64,000 nucleotides of DNA from Mycolicibacterium elephantis DSM 44368 (GCF_004014805.1 NZ_ATDN01000017.1:1-64000); one strand, 5' to 3'. Counted from the stretch's first letter, positions 39,063 to 48,754 are shown. Numbers and translations are program-made. Notes: a model not told the origin generated them from the sequence alone.

Positions 39063-40274
39063 ATGGGATCTTCCACGTTGATCATCGACACAGACACGCA
39101 TATCACCGAGCCTCCCGACCTTTGGACCAGTCGGATGTCGAGGAAGCGGTGGGGCAACCTCATTCCCGAGGTCCGGTGGATCGAGGAGCGGCAGGCCGAG
39201 TTCTGGTGCATGAACGGCCAACCGATCTTCACGGTCGGTACCTGCATCATGGTTCCCGATGAGGACGGCAGACCCGTCCGCTCCCCGCGGTTCCCCGACT
39301 ACGCGGACTCGTTCAAATCGATGCATCCCTCCGCCTTCGACGCCAAGGAGCGGCTGGCGGTGATGGATGCGTACGGGATCCAGGCCGCCGCGATCTTCCC
39401 GAATCTCGGGTTCGTGGGCCCCAACATCTTCGCCGCGGCGGGCTCGGATGCACTCGAGTTCCAGACCGCAGCATTGCAGGCCTACAACGACTTCCTGCTG
39501 GACTGGAGTTCGATCGCACCGGAGCGGTTGCTGGCGCTGGCGCTGATCCCGTACTGGGATGTCGAGTCGGCGGTCAAAGAGATCGAGCGATGCGCCGCGG
39601 CCGGGCACAAGGGCCTGGTCTCGACGGGTAAGCCCCACGAGCACGGACAGCCCCTGCTGGCCGACCGGCACTGGGACCCGATGTGGGCCGCGGCCCAGGA
39701 CGCCGGCTTGTCGATCAGCTTCCACGTCGGCGGCGGTGATCTGGGCAGGCACATGAACGACGAGCGCACCAATGTCGAGGGATGGCGGGCAACGCTGGCG
39801 CGGCTGACGACCTCGTTCTTTCTGGAAAGTGGGATCACCCTGGCAGATCTACTGATGTCGGGCGTGCTCGCGCGCTTCCCGACGCTGCGGTTCGTCTCCG
39901 TGGAGAGCGCAATCGGCTGGATCCCGTTTTTGTTGGAGTCATTGGACTTTCACTTCAAGAAGTACGAGCCCTGGCATGAACGTCCCGAATTCACCGCCGA
40001 CGGCATGCTGCCCAGCGACTACTTCCGCCGCCAGGTCTACGCCAACTACTGGTTCGAGGACCTCCAACCGTGGCACATCGACGCCATCGGCGAGGACAAC
40101 CTGCTCTTCGAGACCGACTATCCCCATCAGACGTGTCTGGACAAGCGTGAGATCGCCGAAGCGATCGACTCCGGCTTGAGCGGGGTCAGCGAAGTCGCCA
40201 AGGAGAAAATCCTGTGGCGCAATGCTGCCTCGTTGTTCAACATGGACGTCGCAGCGCTCGAGAAGCTCGCCTAA
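39063..40274 (+). CDS. Amidohydrolase-2 family metal-dependent hydrolase/decarboxylase 1
   Basis: A TIM-barrel protein of 403 residues. The metal motif DTDTHITEP (Asp-x-His, residues 11-13, and Glu16) is at the N-terminus, with a further His in SISFHVGGG and the catalytic Asp in LFETDYPHQT. The family contains ACMSD- and resorcylate-type non-oxidative decarboxylases and C-C or ester hydrolases, so the reaction is open. GAGGAACT precedes the ATG. The DUF35 gene follows after 2 bases, forming a two-gene operon. Confidence 0.85.
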   Translation: MGSSTLIIDTDTHITEPPDLWTSRMSRKRWGNLIPEVRWIEERQAEFWCMNGQPIFTVGTCIMVPDEDGRPVRSPRFPDYADSFKSMHPSAFDAKERLAVMDAYGIQAAAIFPNLGFVGPNIFAAAGSDALEFQTAALQAYNDFLLDWSSIAPERLLALALIPYWDVESAVKEIERCAAAGHKGLVSTGKPHEHGQPLLADRHWDPMWAAAQDAGLSISFHVGGGDLGRHMNDERTNVEGWRATLARLTTSFFLESGITLADLLMSGVLARFPTLRFVSVESAIGWIPFLLESLDFHFKKYEPWHERPEFTADGMLPSDYFRRQVYANYWFEDLQPWHIDAIGEDNLLFETDYPHQTCLDKREIAEAIDSGLSGVSEVAKEKILWRNAASLFNMDVAALEKLA

Positions 40275-40276
40275 CG

Positions 40277-40732
40277 GTGGTCTTCGGCGAGGCACCCCTA
40301 CCAGTGACCAACGACCCCGACACCGCCGGCTTCTGGCTGGCGGCCGAGCGCGGCGAGGTCGCCGTCTGCGTGTGTGCGAATTGCGGTGCGGTTTTGCACC
40401 TCCCACGATCACACTGCCACATCTGCCGATCGTGGACGGTCGAGTGGAAGCCTGTGGCCCCAGCGGGGCGACTGATGTCGTGGACCGTCGCCGAACACCA
40501 GGTGCATCCCGCCTTCCCGGTGCCGTACACGGTGGTGCTCGTCGAACTCGACGACGCGCCCGAGGTTCGGCTGGCCGGCCACCTCCGAGGTCGGCCCGAA
40601 CTGACGGCAGGCATGCCGATGCGAGCTGATTTCGTGACCAGACCGGGGAGCGTGACCCTGGTGAACTGGAGACCGGAGGTGGCGCATTGCCGGATCAGCG
40701 CCCACGGCAGTCCACCTGGACGCACCATCTGA
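40277..40732 (+). CDS. DUF35 OB-fold protein with rubredoxin-like zinc ribbon
   Basis: A 151-residue protein. The zinc ribbon is Cys33-x2-Cys36 with Cys47-x2-Cys50, followed by an OB fold (MSWTVAEHQVHPAFPVPYTV, VRLAGHLRG). DUF35 proteins bind acyl-CoA and partner with thiolase-fold proteins and MaoC-like hydratases in steroid side-chain and other CoA pathways. Here the likely partner is the Ltp-like protein encoded 2.5 kb upstream. The start is a GTG two bases after the amidohydrolase stop. Confidence 0.85.
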   Translation: MVFGEAPLPVTNDPDTAGFWLAAERGEVAVCVCANCGAVLHLPRSHCHICRSWTVEWKPVAPAGRLMSWTVAEHQVHPAFPVPYTVVLVELDDAPEVRLAGHLRGRPELTAGMPMRADFVTRPGSVTLVNWRPEVAHCRISAHGSPPGRTI

Positions 40733-40747
40733 ACACTCAGCGGTTAC
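40726..40747 (+). promoter_or_regulatory. Degenerate island motif copy F before amidohydrolase 2
   Basis: CATCTGAA is complete, but the right half reads TTAC instead of TTGT at the same spacing. It ends 83 bases before the ATG at 40831. GTGAG-GCCG-CTCAC at 40754-40767 is an additional small dyad nearby. Confidence 0.4.
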
Positions 40748-40830
40748 CCGGAAGTGAGGCCGCTCACTACCGTTGAACCGTCAGCGCGGTTTACCAAAGG
40801 CTCTGAACAACCGCGGATTTGGAGGAAACC

Positions 40831-42042
40831 ATGATCTTCGACTTCGACCAGCACCTCTTCGAGTACCCGACGATGTGGATTGACTACATCGACCCGGGCA
40901 AGAAGGACTTGGCATTGGAGGTCATCCGCGACGACCTCGGGTACCCCTGGGTGGCGTCGCGGCTGACCAATCAGCGTTGCTACATCTACTCGAATACCGT
41001 GCCGGAGGACGGCTTCGTGTCGCAGTTCAGCCCGTGGCAGCGGTGGAAGGACGGGTTGGCGGCCGACGTCGACTACGTGGCTGAAATGCCTGCGGAAACC
41101 ACCGACCCGAAGGCTCGAGTGGCGAAGCTCGACGACATCGGTGTTGACAAGACCCTTCTCTTCCCGCATTTCGGTGCGGTCTGGGGCCGGTTCTTCGCCG
41201 ACCGGTTGGAGATCATCCGGGCCAACCTGACCGCATGGAACCGGTGGGCCGTTGCGGTCCGCCAGGAGGGTGGGGGCCGCCTCGAACCGGTCGGTCACGT
41301 GACCCTCGCCGGCGGCAGCTTCGACTGGCTGGACAAGGAACTCGCGTACCTCAGTGCAAACGGTGTGCGCGCGGCCACGTTGTCCTACGGGCTGGTCAGC
41401 GGGCGGCGGATGGCACACCCCGATCACGACCACGCGTGGAAGGCCTTCGTGGACAACGGGATCACACCGATCTTTCACATTCAAGATGCGGACATCCGAG
41501 CCAGCGGCCTCGATGACCGATGGTTCCCCGACGACGCAGATCCGCTCTTCGGTGCCCTCGACATGGCGTTCTCCCACCTCGGTGTCCAGGTGGCGATCGC
41601 CGACCTGATCTTCAGCGGTGTCTTCGACCGGTTCCCGACGCTGAAGTTCGCGACCGTCGAACTGACCGCGGCGTGGTTCCAGGCGATGCTGGGTGCCGCC
41701 GAGGGATTTCCGGGGTCGGCGGCGGCCGGTGCGATCAACGGTCCGGGCCTGGACATCTCGTATCGGGTGGAAGGCTTCCTGCGCCGCAACATCGTCGAGC
41801 TGAAGAAGAACCCGAGCGAATACCTGTACGAGAACTTCCGGTTCACCGTCAATCCGATGGAACCGGTCAAGTCGTACATCGACGGTGGGCTGGAGGACAA
41901 CCTCATGCTCGGCAGCGACTTCCCGCACTGCGAAGGCTTCCACAAGCCACTGGATACCTTCGCCGGTCCCCTGACCGGCACCACCGACGAGCAGAAGCGG
42001 AAATTCCTCGGCGGCAACGCCGTCAACCTGCTCGGGCTTTGA
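40831..42042 (+). CDS. Amidohydrolase-2 family metal-dependent hydrolase/decarboxylase 2
   Basis: A protein of 403 residues, related in fold to amidohydrolase 1 but clearly distinct in sequence. The N-terminal motif is DFDQHLFE (Asp6-x-His8), and a later His is in IFHIQDAD with the Asp in MLGSDFPHCEG. TTGGAGGAAACC precedes the ATG at 40831. It heads an operon with the epoxide-hydrolase-like, aldehyde dehydrogenase, ligase and acyl-CoA dehydrogenase genes. The substrate is unknown. Confidence 0.85.
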   Translation: MIFDFDQHLFEYPTMWIDYIDPGKKDLALEVIRDDLGYPWVASRLTNQRCYIYSNTVPEDGFVSQFSPWQRWKDGLAADVDYVAEMPAETTDPKARVAKLDDIGVDKTLLFPHFGAVWGRFFADRLEIIRANLTAWNRWAVAVRQEGGGRLEPVGHVTLAGGSFDWLDKELAYLSANGVRAATLSYGLVSGRRMAHPDHDHAWKAFVDNGITPIFHIQDADIRASGLDDRWFPDDADPLFGALDMAFSHLGVQVAIADLIFSGVFDRFPTLKFATVELTAAWFQAMLGAAEGFPGSAAAGAINGPGLDISYRVEGFLRRNIVELKKNPSEYLYENFRFTVNPMEPVKSYIDGGLEDNLMLGSDFPHCEGFHKPLDTFAGPLTGTTDEQKRKFLGGNAVNLLGL

Positions 42043-42080
42043 GTTTCGGTTCGATCAACCATTGAAAAAGGAGTGCACAG

Positions 42081-42521
42081 ATGAGTAACCAAGCCGTTGT
42101 CCGAGCCTTCCTCAAGGGTATGGAGCAACCGATTTCCCGGATTCCCGAGCACCTCCGCAAGTCGATGACCGATGACGCGGTCTGGGGCAATTCCGGATTC
42201 CCGCCCTGCGTGGGGATCGACGACATCATGTCCAAGCACGAGATGAGCGCGAAGGTGTTCGGCGATTACGTACTGACGGCCGACATCCTGCACATCGCCG
42301 AGAGCCCGGACGGGGTCGTGTTCACCGAACGAATCGATGTCGGCCGGACCCAGGCCGGTGAAGAGATCCTCACCGTACCCGTCGTCGGGGTTTTCGAGGT
42401 CCGCGACGGCAAGATCGCCCGGTGGACCGACTACTTCGATCCTCGCGGACTTCTTGAGGGGTTGTCCGTGCTTCCGGACGTCGAAGCCTTCTTCACGGGG
42501 AAGGCCCCTTCGACCAGCTGA
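42081..42521 (+). CDS. Limonene-1,2-epoxide hydrolase-like (SnoaL-fold) protein
   Basis: A 146-residue alpha+beta barrel protein. The Asp-Arg-Asp triad of limonene-1,2-epoxide hydrolase appears as Arg84 and Asp86 in TERIDVG and Asp117 in RWTDYFD, and the family's polar residue before the first loop is seen in AVWGNSGF. It may hydrate an epoxide or, as in other SnoaL-fold proteins, catalyse an isomerisation. AAAGGAGTGCACAG precedes the ATG. It lies between an amidohydrolase and an aldehyde dehydrogenase gene. Confidence 0.78.
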   Translation: MSNQAVVRAFLKGMEQPISRIPEHLRKSMTDDAVWGNSGFPPCVGIDDIMSKHEMSAKVFGDYVLTADILHIAESPDGVVFTERIDVGRTQAGEEILTVPVVGVFEVRDGKIARWTDYFDPRGLLEGLSVLPDVEAFFTGKAPSTS

Positions 42522-42606
42522 CCCTGGGGGTGCGGTGGCGGGGCCGTTCTGCCAACGGCCCCGGCGCTGCGCCGGTTTGAAACGATTCCGCGAGCAAAGG
42601 TGTGCA

Positions 42607-44052
42607 ATGACCGGTCTGCTGATCGACGGCGTACTTCGAGGTGCCGCCGACGACCGCACCTATCCGAACATCAACCCGGCGACCGAGCAGAGCATCGGCA
42701 CGGCGCCCGACGCGGACCGAGCCGATCTCGACGCGGCGGTCGGGGCGGCGAGACGGGCCTTCGACCACACCGAGTGGTCCCGCGACCACGAGTTCCGGGC
42801 GCATTGCCTACGGCAGCTGCGAAACGGACTTGAGGCGGAGAAGGACCGTCTCCGCGACGTCCTGGTTCGTGAAGCGGGCGTGCCTGTCGCGTTGACGTAT
42901 TCGATCTGGCTGGACACGATCCTCGATGCCGTTTCGTACTGGGCCGATCTCGCGGTGTCCTATCCGTACCAGACCGAGCTGGCCGCGCGCGAGACCCTGG
43001 CCGGCGCGGCGGCTAGGCGGATGGTGCTGCACGAGCCGATCGGCGTCGTCGCAGCGATCACGCCGTGGAACTATCCGTTGGCGTGCAACATCTTCAAGGT
43101 GTCTGCCGCGTTGGCTGCCGGCTGCACGGTCGTGCTCAAACCGGCACCGGACACCCCCTGGAGCGGCGCGGAGTTGGGCCGCGTGATTGTGGAGCACACC
43201 GATATCCCTGCCGGCGTCGCCAACGTCGTCACGGCCGCGGACCCGCTGCTCGGCGAAGCGCTGGTCCGTGATCCCCGTGTCGACCTCGTCCACTTCACCG
43301 GATCGACGCAGGTCGGCAAGCAGATCATGGTGTCAGCCGCCGACGCGGTCACCCGGGTCTGCCTCGAACTGGGCGGCAAGTCGGCGAACATCGTGCTGGA
43401 CGACGCGGACATCCCGTCACTGGGTGCAGCGTTCGCCGGAGTGTGCGCACACGCCGGGCAGGGCTGTGCGCTCACCACCAGGCTGCTGCTACCCCGCAGC
43501 CGATACGACGAGGGGATTGCGGTGGCGCAAGCCGCATTCGAAGCTCTCAAATGCGGTGACCCCAGCGACCCCGAGGTCGTGGTCGGTCCTGTCATCAACG
43601 CGCGCCAGCGGGCCCGGATTTTGGACCTGATCGGACAGGGCAAGCAGGAGGCCCGGATTCTGGTCGGCGGCGGAACACCGCAGGCATTGACAACCGGTTA
43701 CTACGTGGAACCAACATTGTTCTGCGACGTCGACCCCGACGCCGTCATCGCCCAGCAGGAGATCTTCGGCCCGGTGCTGGCGGTCATCCCGTACGACGAC
43801 GTCGACCACGCCGTACAGATCGCGAACAACAGCATCTACGGTTTGTCGGCCGCCGTGCACAGCGGTGACCTCGAGCGGGCGATGACGCTCGCACGGCGGA
43901 TTCGGACCGGCACCGTGAGTGTCAACGGTGCGGTCTGGCTGGCTGCCGACACCCCGTTCGGGGGATACAAGCAAAGCGGGCTGGGTCGCGAACTCGGCGT
44001 CGAGGGCTTCGCGGAGTTCTTGGAAACCAAATCCGTCGCACTACCCGGTTGA
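42607..44052 (+). CDS. NAD(P)-dependent aldehyde dehydrogenase
   Basis: An aldehyde dehydrogenase of 481 residues. The catalytic Cys is C287 in AGQGCALTTR and the general base Glu is E254 in LELGGKSAN. GPVLAVIPYDD and PFGGYKQSGLGRELG are typical. It oxidises an aldehyde to the acid, which one of the two ligases could then activate. Start ATG 42607 follows CAAAGGTGTGCA. An 85-base gap separates it from the preceding gene without a promoter-like motif, so it is probably in the same operon. Confidence 0.9.
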   Translation: MTGLLIDGVLRGAADDRTYPNINPATEQSIGTAPDADRADLDAAVGAARRAFDHTEWSRDHEFRAHCLRQLRNGLEAEKDRLRDVLVREAGVPVALTYSIWLDTILDAVSYWADLAVSYPYQTELAARETLAGAAARRMVLHEPIGVVAAITPWNYPLACNIFKVSAALAAGCTVVLKPAPDTPWSGAELGRVIVEHTDIPAGVANVVTAADPLLGEALVRDPRVDLVHFTGSTQVGKQIMVSAADAVTRVCLELGGKSANIVLDDADIPSLGAAFAGVCAHAGQGCALTTRLLLPRSRYDEGIAVAQAAFEALKCGDPSDPEVVVGPVINARQRARILDLIGQGKQEARILVGGGTPQALTTGYYVEPTLFCDVDPDAVIAQQEIFGPVLAVIPYDDVDHAVQIANNSIYGLSAAVHSGDLERAMTLARRIRTGTVSVNGAVWLAADTPFGGYKQSGLGRELGVEGFAEFLETKSVALPG

Positions 44053-44077
44053 TTGTCGACAGGAGAAAGGAACTGCC

Positions 44078-45733
44078 GTGCTTGGCTTGATGCAGGATCG
44101 ACCGCTCACGCTGCCTCATCTGCTCCATCGCGCCGAGCGGTACTTCGGCCACAAGGAGATCGCCACCGCCGGCGCGGACGGGACTGTGTCGGTGTCCACA
44201 ATCGGTGAGGTCTGCCAGAAGGTGCGCCGCCTAGCCACGGCGTTCGATGCGTTGGGACTGGCCGCCGACGCGCGGATCGGTACGTTTTGCTGGAATACCG
44301 TCGACCACCTAGCCCTGTATTTGGCCGCGCCGTGTACCGGACGGGTGTTGCACACCATCAACATTCGGCTGTTCGGTGAGCAGATCATTTACATCGTCAA
44401 CCATGCACGAGATGAAATCCTCTTCGTCGACCGGTCGTTGCTCGGTATCCTGTGGCCACTCGCCGACCAACTGTCGAGCGTGAAGTACTTCGTCGTCATC
44501 GACGACGGTGCATCCAACGAGCTCCCCGACGATCCGCGCGTGCTCACCTTCGACGGTCTGCTGCAGAACCGACCGTACGACGGCGAATTTCGCGTCACCG
44601 ACGAGCACCGCGCGGCAGCGATGTGTTACACGTCGGGTACCACCGGCAACCCCAGGGGTGTGGTCTATTCACACCGATCCACCGTGCTGCATTCCTTGGC
44701 CGCACTCGCCGCCGACGTGACGGGCCTCTCCGAAAGCGACGTCGTGATGCCGATCGTGCCGATGTTTCACGCCAACTCGTGGGGCCTGCCGTATGCGGCG
44801 CTGCTGGCGGGTGCGTCGCTGGTGCTCCCCGGCCCCAACATGGACCCAGCCGCGTTGCTGGGTTTGTTGGCCGACCATCGCGTCACTGTGACCGCGGCCG
44901 TGCCGACGATCTGGATGAGCCTGGTACCGATGCTCGACGATTACGACCTGTCGTCGGTGCGATTCATTCTCAGCGGCGGGTCGGCAGTTCCCAAAGCGCT
45001 GTCGCAAACATACGTACATTCCATCGGGGTTCCGCTGACCCATGTCTGGGGGATGACCGAGACCAGCCCGTTGGCCACAACCGGTACGCCCCGTTCGCAC
45101 CACGCTCGGCTGTCAGAGGACCAACTGGCCGCGACACGGGAGCGCCAGGGGCCGCCCGTTCCGCTGGTGCAGCTCCGGCTTGCTGACGACAACGGAGCCG
45201 AACAGCCCTGGGACGACCGCTCAGCCGGAGAGGTACAGGTCGCCGGACCCTGGATCGCGGGTGCTTACTACCGCAGCGACGCGAACGATTCTGCCTTCAC
45301 CCCCGACGGCTGGCTGCGCACCGGCGACGTCGGGGTGTGCGACGAATTCGGCTCGTTGCTCCTCGTCGACCGCACGAAGGATCTGATCAAGTCCGGCGGC
45401 GAGTGGATCAGTTCCGTGCAACTGGAGAACGAGATCATGGCTCATCCCAAGGTCGCCGAAGCGGCGGTGATCGCGGTTCCTCACGAGCGCTGGGGCGAGC
45501 GGCCACTGGCTTGTGTGGTGGTGCAGCCAGGGGAATCACTGAGCGTCGAGGAACTCATCGAACATCTGACGCCGCGGGTCTCCAGATGGTGGCTTCCGGA
45601 CGGCGTCGAGTTCATCGATTCGATACCCAAAACGAGCGTCGGCAAGTTCAGCAAGAAGACCTTGCGGGCCCGGTTCGAGAACTACCGATTCATCGGGCTT
45701 TCCGCCGCGCAACCCGCCGAGCAGTCGACCTAG
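44078..45733 (+). CDS. Fatty-acid/medium-chain acyl-CoA ligase (FadD-like)
   Basis: An adenylate-forming ligase of 551 residues. The AMP motif is YTSGTTGNPRGVVYS, with WGMTETSPL, RTGDVG and DRTKDLIKSGGEWIS, and the catalytic Lys is in SVGKFSKKTLR. It resembles the medium/long-chain acyl-CoA synthetases related to AlkK. It differs from the first island ligase and may act on another intermediate. AGGAGAAAGGAACTGCC precedes the GTG at 44078. Confidence 0.9.
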   Translation: MLGLMQDRPLTLPHLLHRAERYFGHKEIATAGADGTVSVSTIGEVCQKVRRLATAFDALGLAADARIGTFCWNTVDHLALYLAAPCTGRVLHTINIRLFGEQIIYIVNHARDEILFVDRSLLGILWPLADQLSSVKYFVVIDDGASNELPDDPRVLTFDGLLQNRPYDGEFRVTDEHRAAAMCYTSGTTGNPRGVVYSHRSTVLHSLAALAADVTGLSESDVVMPIVPMFHANSWGLPYAALLAGASLVLPGPNMDPAALLGLLADHRVTVTAAVPTIWMSLVPMLDDYDLSSVRFILSGGSAVPKALSQTYVHSIGVPLTHVWGMTETSPLATTGTPRSHHARLSEDQLAATRERQGPPVPLVQLRLADDNGAEQPWDDRSAGEVQVAGPWIAGAYYRSDANDSAFTPDGWLRTGDVGVCDEFGSLLLVDRTKDLIKSGGEWISSVQLENEIMAHPKVAEAAVIAVPHERWGERPLACVVVQPGESLSVEELIEHLTPRVSRWWLPDGVEFIDSIPKTSVGKFSKKTLRARFENYRFIGLSAAQPAEQST

Positions 45734-45762
45734 CGAGCAGTACTGATCACGAGGAATCCAGC

Positions 45763-46905
45763 ATGAGACGGTCGATCTTCGAGCCGGAGCACGAACAGCT
45801 CAGGCAGACGGCCCGACGCTACATCGAGCGCGAAGTGGCGCCGAACGCCGAGAAGTGGGAGGCGAACGGCATCGTCGACCGGTCGGCGTACAGCGCGGCA
45901 GGGCGCTACGGTCTGATCGGCTTCAACATGCCCGAGGAGTATGGCGGCGGGGGATCTGACGACTTTCGGTTCAACGCCGTGATCGTCGAGGAACTCGCCA
46001 AGTTCGGGTTTCTGACCCCGGCACTAAGCGTGCACAACGACATCGTCGGTCCATACTTCAAGTCCCTGGCCACACCCGAACAGAAGGAGCGGTGGCTGCC
46101 GGGTTACACAACCGGGGAGCTCATCGGGGCGATTGCGATGAGTGAACCGTCCGCCGGCAGCGATCTGGCTGGCATCCGTACGACCGCGGTTCGGTCCGGG
46201 CCGGACTGGATCCTCAGCGGGTCCAAGACGTTCATCTCCGCCGGTATCAACAGCGACTTGGTGATCGTGGTGGCGCGCACCGACCCGGCCGCCGGCCATA
46301 AAGGCTTCTCATTGTTGGTCGTCGAACGCGGTATGGCCGGCTTCGAGCGTGGTCGCAAACTCGACAAGATGGGGCAGCCAGCGCAGGACACCGCCGAACT
46401 CAGCTTCACCGACGTCCGTATTCCGGCCGCCAACCTCCTCGGTGAGGAGAACCGCGGCTTCTATCACCTCATGGAAAACCTGCCGTCCGAACGGCTCTCG
46501 ATCGCTGTCGCGGCCGTTGCGGGTGCACGTGAGACATTGCGAACCACCCTGCAGTACGCCAGGGACCGCACCGCGTTCGGGCAGCCGATCGGGAGTTTCC
46601 AGCACAACCGGTTCGTCCTTGCTGAACTCGATACCGAGCTCGACATCGCACAGCAGTATGTCGACCGATGTCTGCAGGCGGTGGCAGACGGGGATTTCAA
46701 CGCTGTCGACGCGGCCAAGGTCAAATGGTGGAGCACCGAACTGGCCAAGCGTGTGGTGGACGCCTGTTTGCAGCTCCACGGCGGATACGGATACATGAAC
46801 GAGTACAAGGTGGCCAAGGACTTCGTCGACACCCGGATCCAGACGATATACGGCGGGACCACTGAGGTCATGAAGGACCTCATCGGTCGCAGCCTCGGGC
46901 TATGA
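45763..46905 (+). CDS. Acyl-CoA dehydrogenase
   Basis: A flavoprotein of 380 residues that introduces the alpha,beta double bond. The FAD motifs AIAMSEPSAGSDL and the C-terminal YGGTTEVMKDLIGR are present; Glu368 lies in the position of the catalytic base. GAGGAATCCAGC precedes the ATG. It is the last gene of the amidohydrolase 2 operon. No enoyl-CoA hydratase or hydroxyacyl-CoA dehydrogenase lies in the island itself. Confidence 0.92.
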   Translation: MRRSIFEPEHEQLRQTARRYIEREVAPNAEKWEANGIVDRSAYSAAGRYGLIGFNMPEEYGGGGSDDFRFNAVIVEELAKFGFLTPALSVHNDIVGPYFKSLATPEQKERWLPGYTTGELIGAIAMSEPSAGSDLAGIRTTAVRSGPDWILSGSKTFISAGINSDLVIVVARTDPAAGHKGFSLLVVERGMAGFERGRKLDKMGQPAQDTAELSFTDVRIPAANLLGEENRGFYHLMENLPSERLSIAVAAVAGARETLRTTLQYARDRTAFGQPIGSFQHNRFVLAELDTELDIAQQYVDRCLQAVADGDFNAVDAAKVKWWSTELAKRVVDACLQLHGGYGYMNEYKVAKDFVDTRIQTIYGGTTEVMKDLIGRSLGL

Positions 46906-46964
46906 ACGTAGAGCCGGAAAAGCATTGGTACAAAGCATGATCGAATAAACCTTACTGCGGTCGT

Positions 46965-46986
46965 CATTTGAAAATTCGCGTGTTGT
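46965..46986 (+). promoter_or_regulatory. Island motif copy B before the Rieske oxygenase operon
   Basis: CATTTGAA-N10-TTGT, ending 85 bases before the ATG at 47072, in the 166-base gap after the acyl-CoA dehydrogenase gene. Confidence 0.6.
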
Positions 46987-47071
46987 ATGGCAGACGGGAA
47001 TCGGGTGCACTTGAGGCGACATCGGATCCGGAACAAGAACCGGCGCCGGTGAGTGATAGGAGAACCTTTCG

Positions 47072-48397
47072 ATGACAGCCACCGCTCAACCCGGGACACA
47101 GCGCGACTACCGCAGTACTGGACCGGAACTCGGGATTCGTGACCGGTACACCTCGGCCGACTTCGCCAGGCTGGAGAACGAGAAGCTGTGGCCGCGAGTC
47201 TGGCAGGTGGCTTGCCGGATCGAAGAAGTCGAGAATCCCGGCGACTTCTGTGAGTATCAGATCGGTGATCAGTCGATCCTGATCGTGCGCACCGAGGCCG
47301 GGGAGATCAAGGCCCTGCACAACGTGTGCCAACACCGCGGCATGCGCCTCAAGGACGGCAGGGGATCGACCCGCGAGATTCGGTGCCGGTCGCACTCCTG
47401 GTGCTGGAATCTCGATGGGTCGCTCAAGGAAGTCATCGACCCGCAGGACTTCGACCGGAACGCCATCTCGCCACAGGCCCTACGACTCCCCGAGTGCAAG
47501 GTGGAAGTGTGGGCGGGCTTCGTCTTCATCAACATGGACCAGAACGCGGCGCCACTACACGAGTTTTTGGGTCCGGTGCGGGAACGGGTGGAGCACTATG
47601 GAATTCACAAGATGGTGTGCACACGGCTGAGATCCGCGGTGGTGGACTGTAACTGGAAGCTGGGCCACGAAGCGTTCATCGAAACCTACCACGCCGTCGG
47701 TACCCATCCGCAGGCCCTACGGTACCTCGACGATACGGGGATGATCTACGAGCAGCACGGCGATCATGGAATGCACCGGATCAAGCCGGGCAACGTTGGC
47801 CGACCGAGCGCTCGGCTTGGTGATGATGTCGGGGACCGCAAGGACATCCTGCTGGCTCTGACGGCTGACCTGGCCGAGTTTGATTACTACAACGAGGCCG
47901 ATGTCGAGATGGCCAACGCGCTGCTGGACACCGCGATGGCGCTGCCCGAAGACGTCAGCATGGGTACCTTTTTTGCCGACGTTCGGCGTCAGCAAGCCAA
48001 GGCCGAAGGCATTGATCTCAGCGGCTTCGACGATTCCGAGCTGCTAGCCGGTGAACTGTGGAACATCTTCCCGAACTTCACCATTCCGTGCAACGCGGGC
48101 AACGCGCTGATCCTGCGGTTCACCCCCAACGGCCTCAACCACGAACAGTGCATCATCGATATCTATTACATGAAGCTCTTCGCCGACGGTGCCGAACGTC
48201 CGCCTATGGAGTTCGAGTTCTACGAAGACTGGCGTGACACCAAGGCCTGGGGCACTGTGGCGATGCAGGACTTCACGAACCTGCCGTACTGGCAGCGCGG
48301 TGTGCACTCCTGTGGCTTCCGCGGCCCGCTGTGGGGACGGCCGGACGGCAACGTGAGCAACCTGCACCGGGCTCTGTCCGAATATCTGGCGAAGTGA
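47072..48397 (+). CDS. Rieske non-heme iron ring-hydroxylating oxygenase, alpha subunit
   Basis: A protein of 441 residues. The Rieske [2Fe-2S] ligands are Cys86-x-His88 and Cys105-x2-His108. The mononuclear iron site follows in NWKLGHEAFIETYHAVGTHP, with the two His and the bridging acidic residue. Such enzymes hydroxylate or demethylate aromatic or steroid-like substrates with O2. No small beta subunit gene is seen, so it is probably of the alpha-only type. A plant-type ferredoxin gene follows 6 bases downstream; a dedicated reductase gene is absent. Confidence 0.92.
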   Translation: MTATAQPGTQRDYRSTGPELGIRDRYTSADFARLENEKLWPRVWQVACRIEEVENPGDFCEYQIGDQSILIVRTEAGEIKALHNVCQHRGMRLKDGRGSTREIRCRSHSWCWNLDGSLKEVIDPQDFDRNAISPQALRLPECKVEVWAGFVFINMDQNAAPLHEFLGPVRERVEHYGIHKMVCTRLRSAVVDCNWKLGHEAFIETYHAVGTHPQALRYLDDTGMIYEQHGDHGMHRIKPGNVGRPSARLGDDVGDRKDILLALTADLAEFDYYNEADVEMANALLDTAMALPEDVSMGTFFADVRRQQAKAEGIDLSGFDDSELLAGELWNIFPNFTIPCNAGNALILRFTPNGLNHEQCIIDIYYMKLFADGAERPPMEFEFYEDWRDTKAWGTVAMQDFTNLPYWQRGVHSCGFRGPLWGRPDGNVSNLHRALSEYLAK

Positions 48398-48403
48398 CGG
48401 TGG

Positions 48404-48754
48404 ATGGCCTGCCGCTCGGCACCGACTGAAAACCACTGCGTTCGGGTGGACCCCGTCGGTGCCGTGCTCACCATCGCCGAGGGCGAGACGATCATGGACG
48501 CGGCGGTGCGCAGCGGATACCGCTGGCCGACACTGTGTCACGGCGACGGTACGTGCTCGATCTGCTGGGTGGAGGTGACGACAGGGGAGGAACACCTGTC
48601 CCACCCCGGTTCCAGGGAAATCGAAACGGTCGAGATGCTGTTGGCTCGCAGGGGATCGGCGGGTCGCATCCGGCTCGCCTGCCAGGCCCGGGTCAGCGGG
48701 GATGTCACGGTGCGAAAGAACGGTGTCCGTCCACTGCAGGGCGACGCGCGATGA
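48404..48754 (+). CDS. [2Fe-2S] ferredoxin (adrenodoxin-type spacing)
   Basis: A 116-residue ferredoxin. The cluster ligands are Cys45-x5-Cys51-x2-Cys54 and Cys93 in RLACQA, the spacing of adrenodoxin/plant-type ferredoxins. It most likely feeds electrons to the Rieske oxygenase encoded immediately upstream. Its stop codon overlaps the methyltransferase start (ATGA). Confidence 0.87.
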   Translation: MACRSAPTENHCVRVDPVGAVLTIAEGETIMDAAVRSGYRWPTLCHGDGTCSICWVEVTTGEEHLSHPGSREIETVEMLLARRGSAGRIRLACQARVSGDVTVRKNGVRPLQGDAR

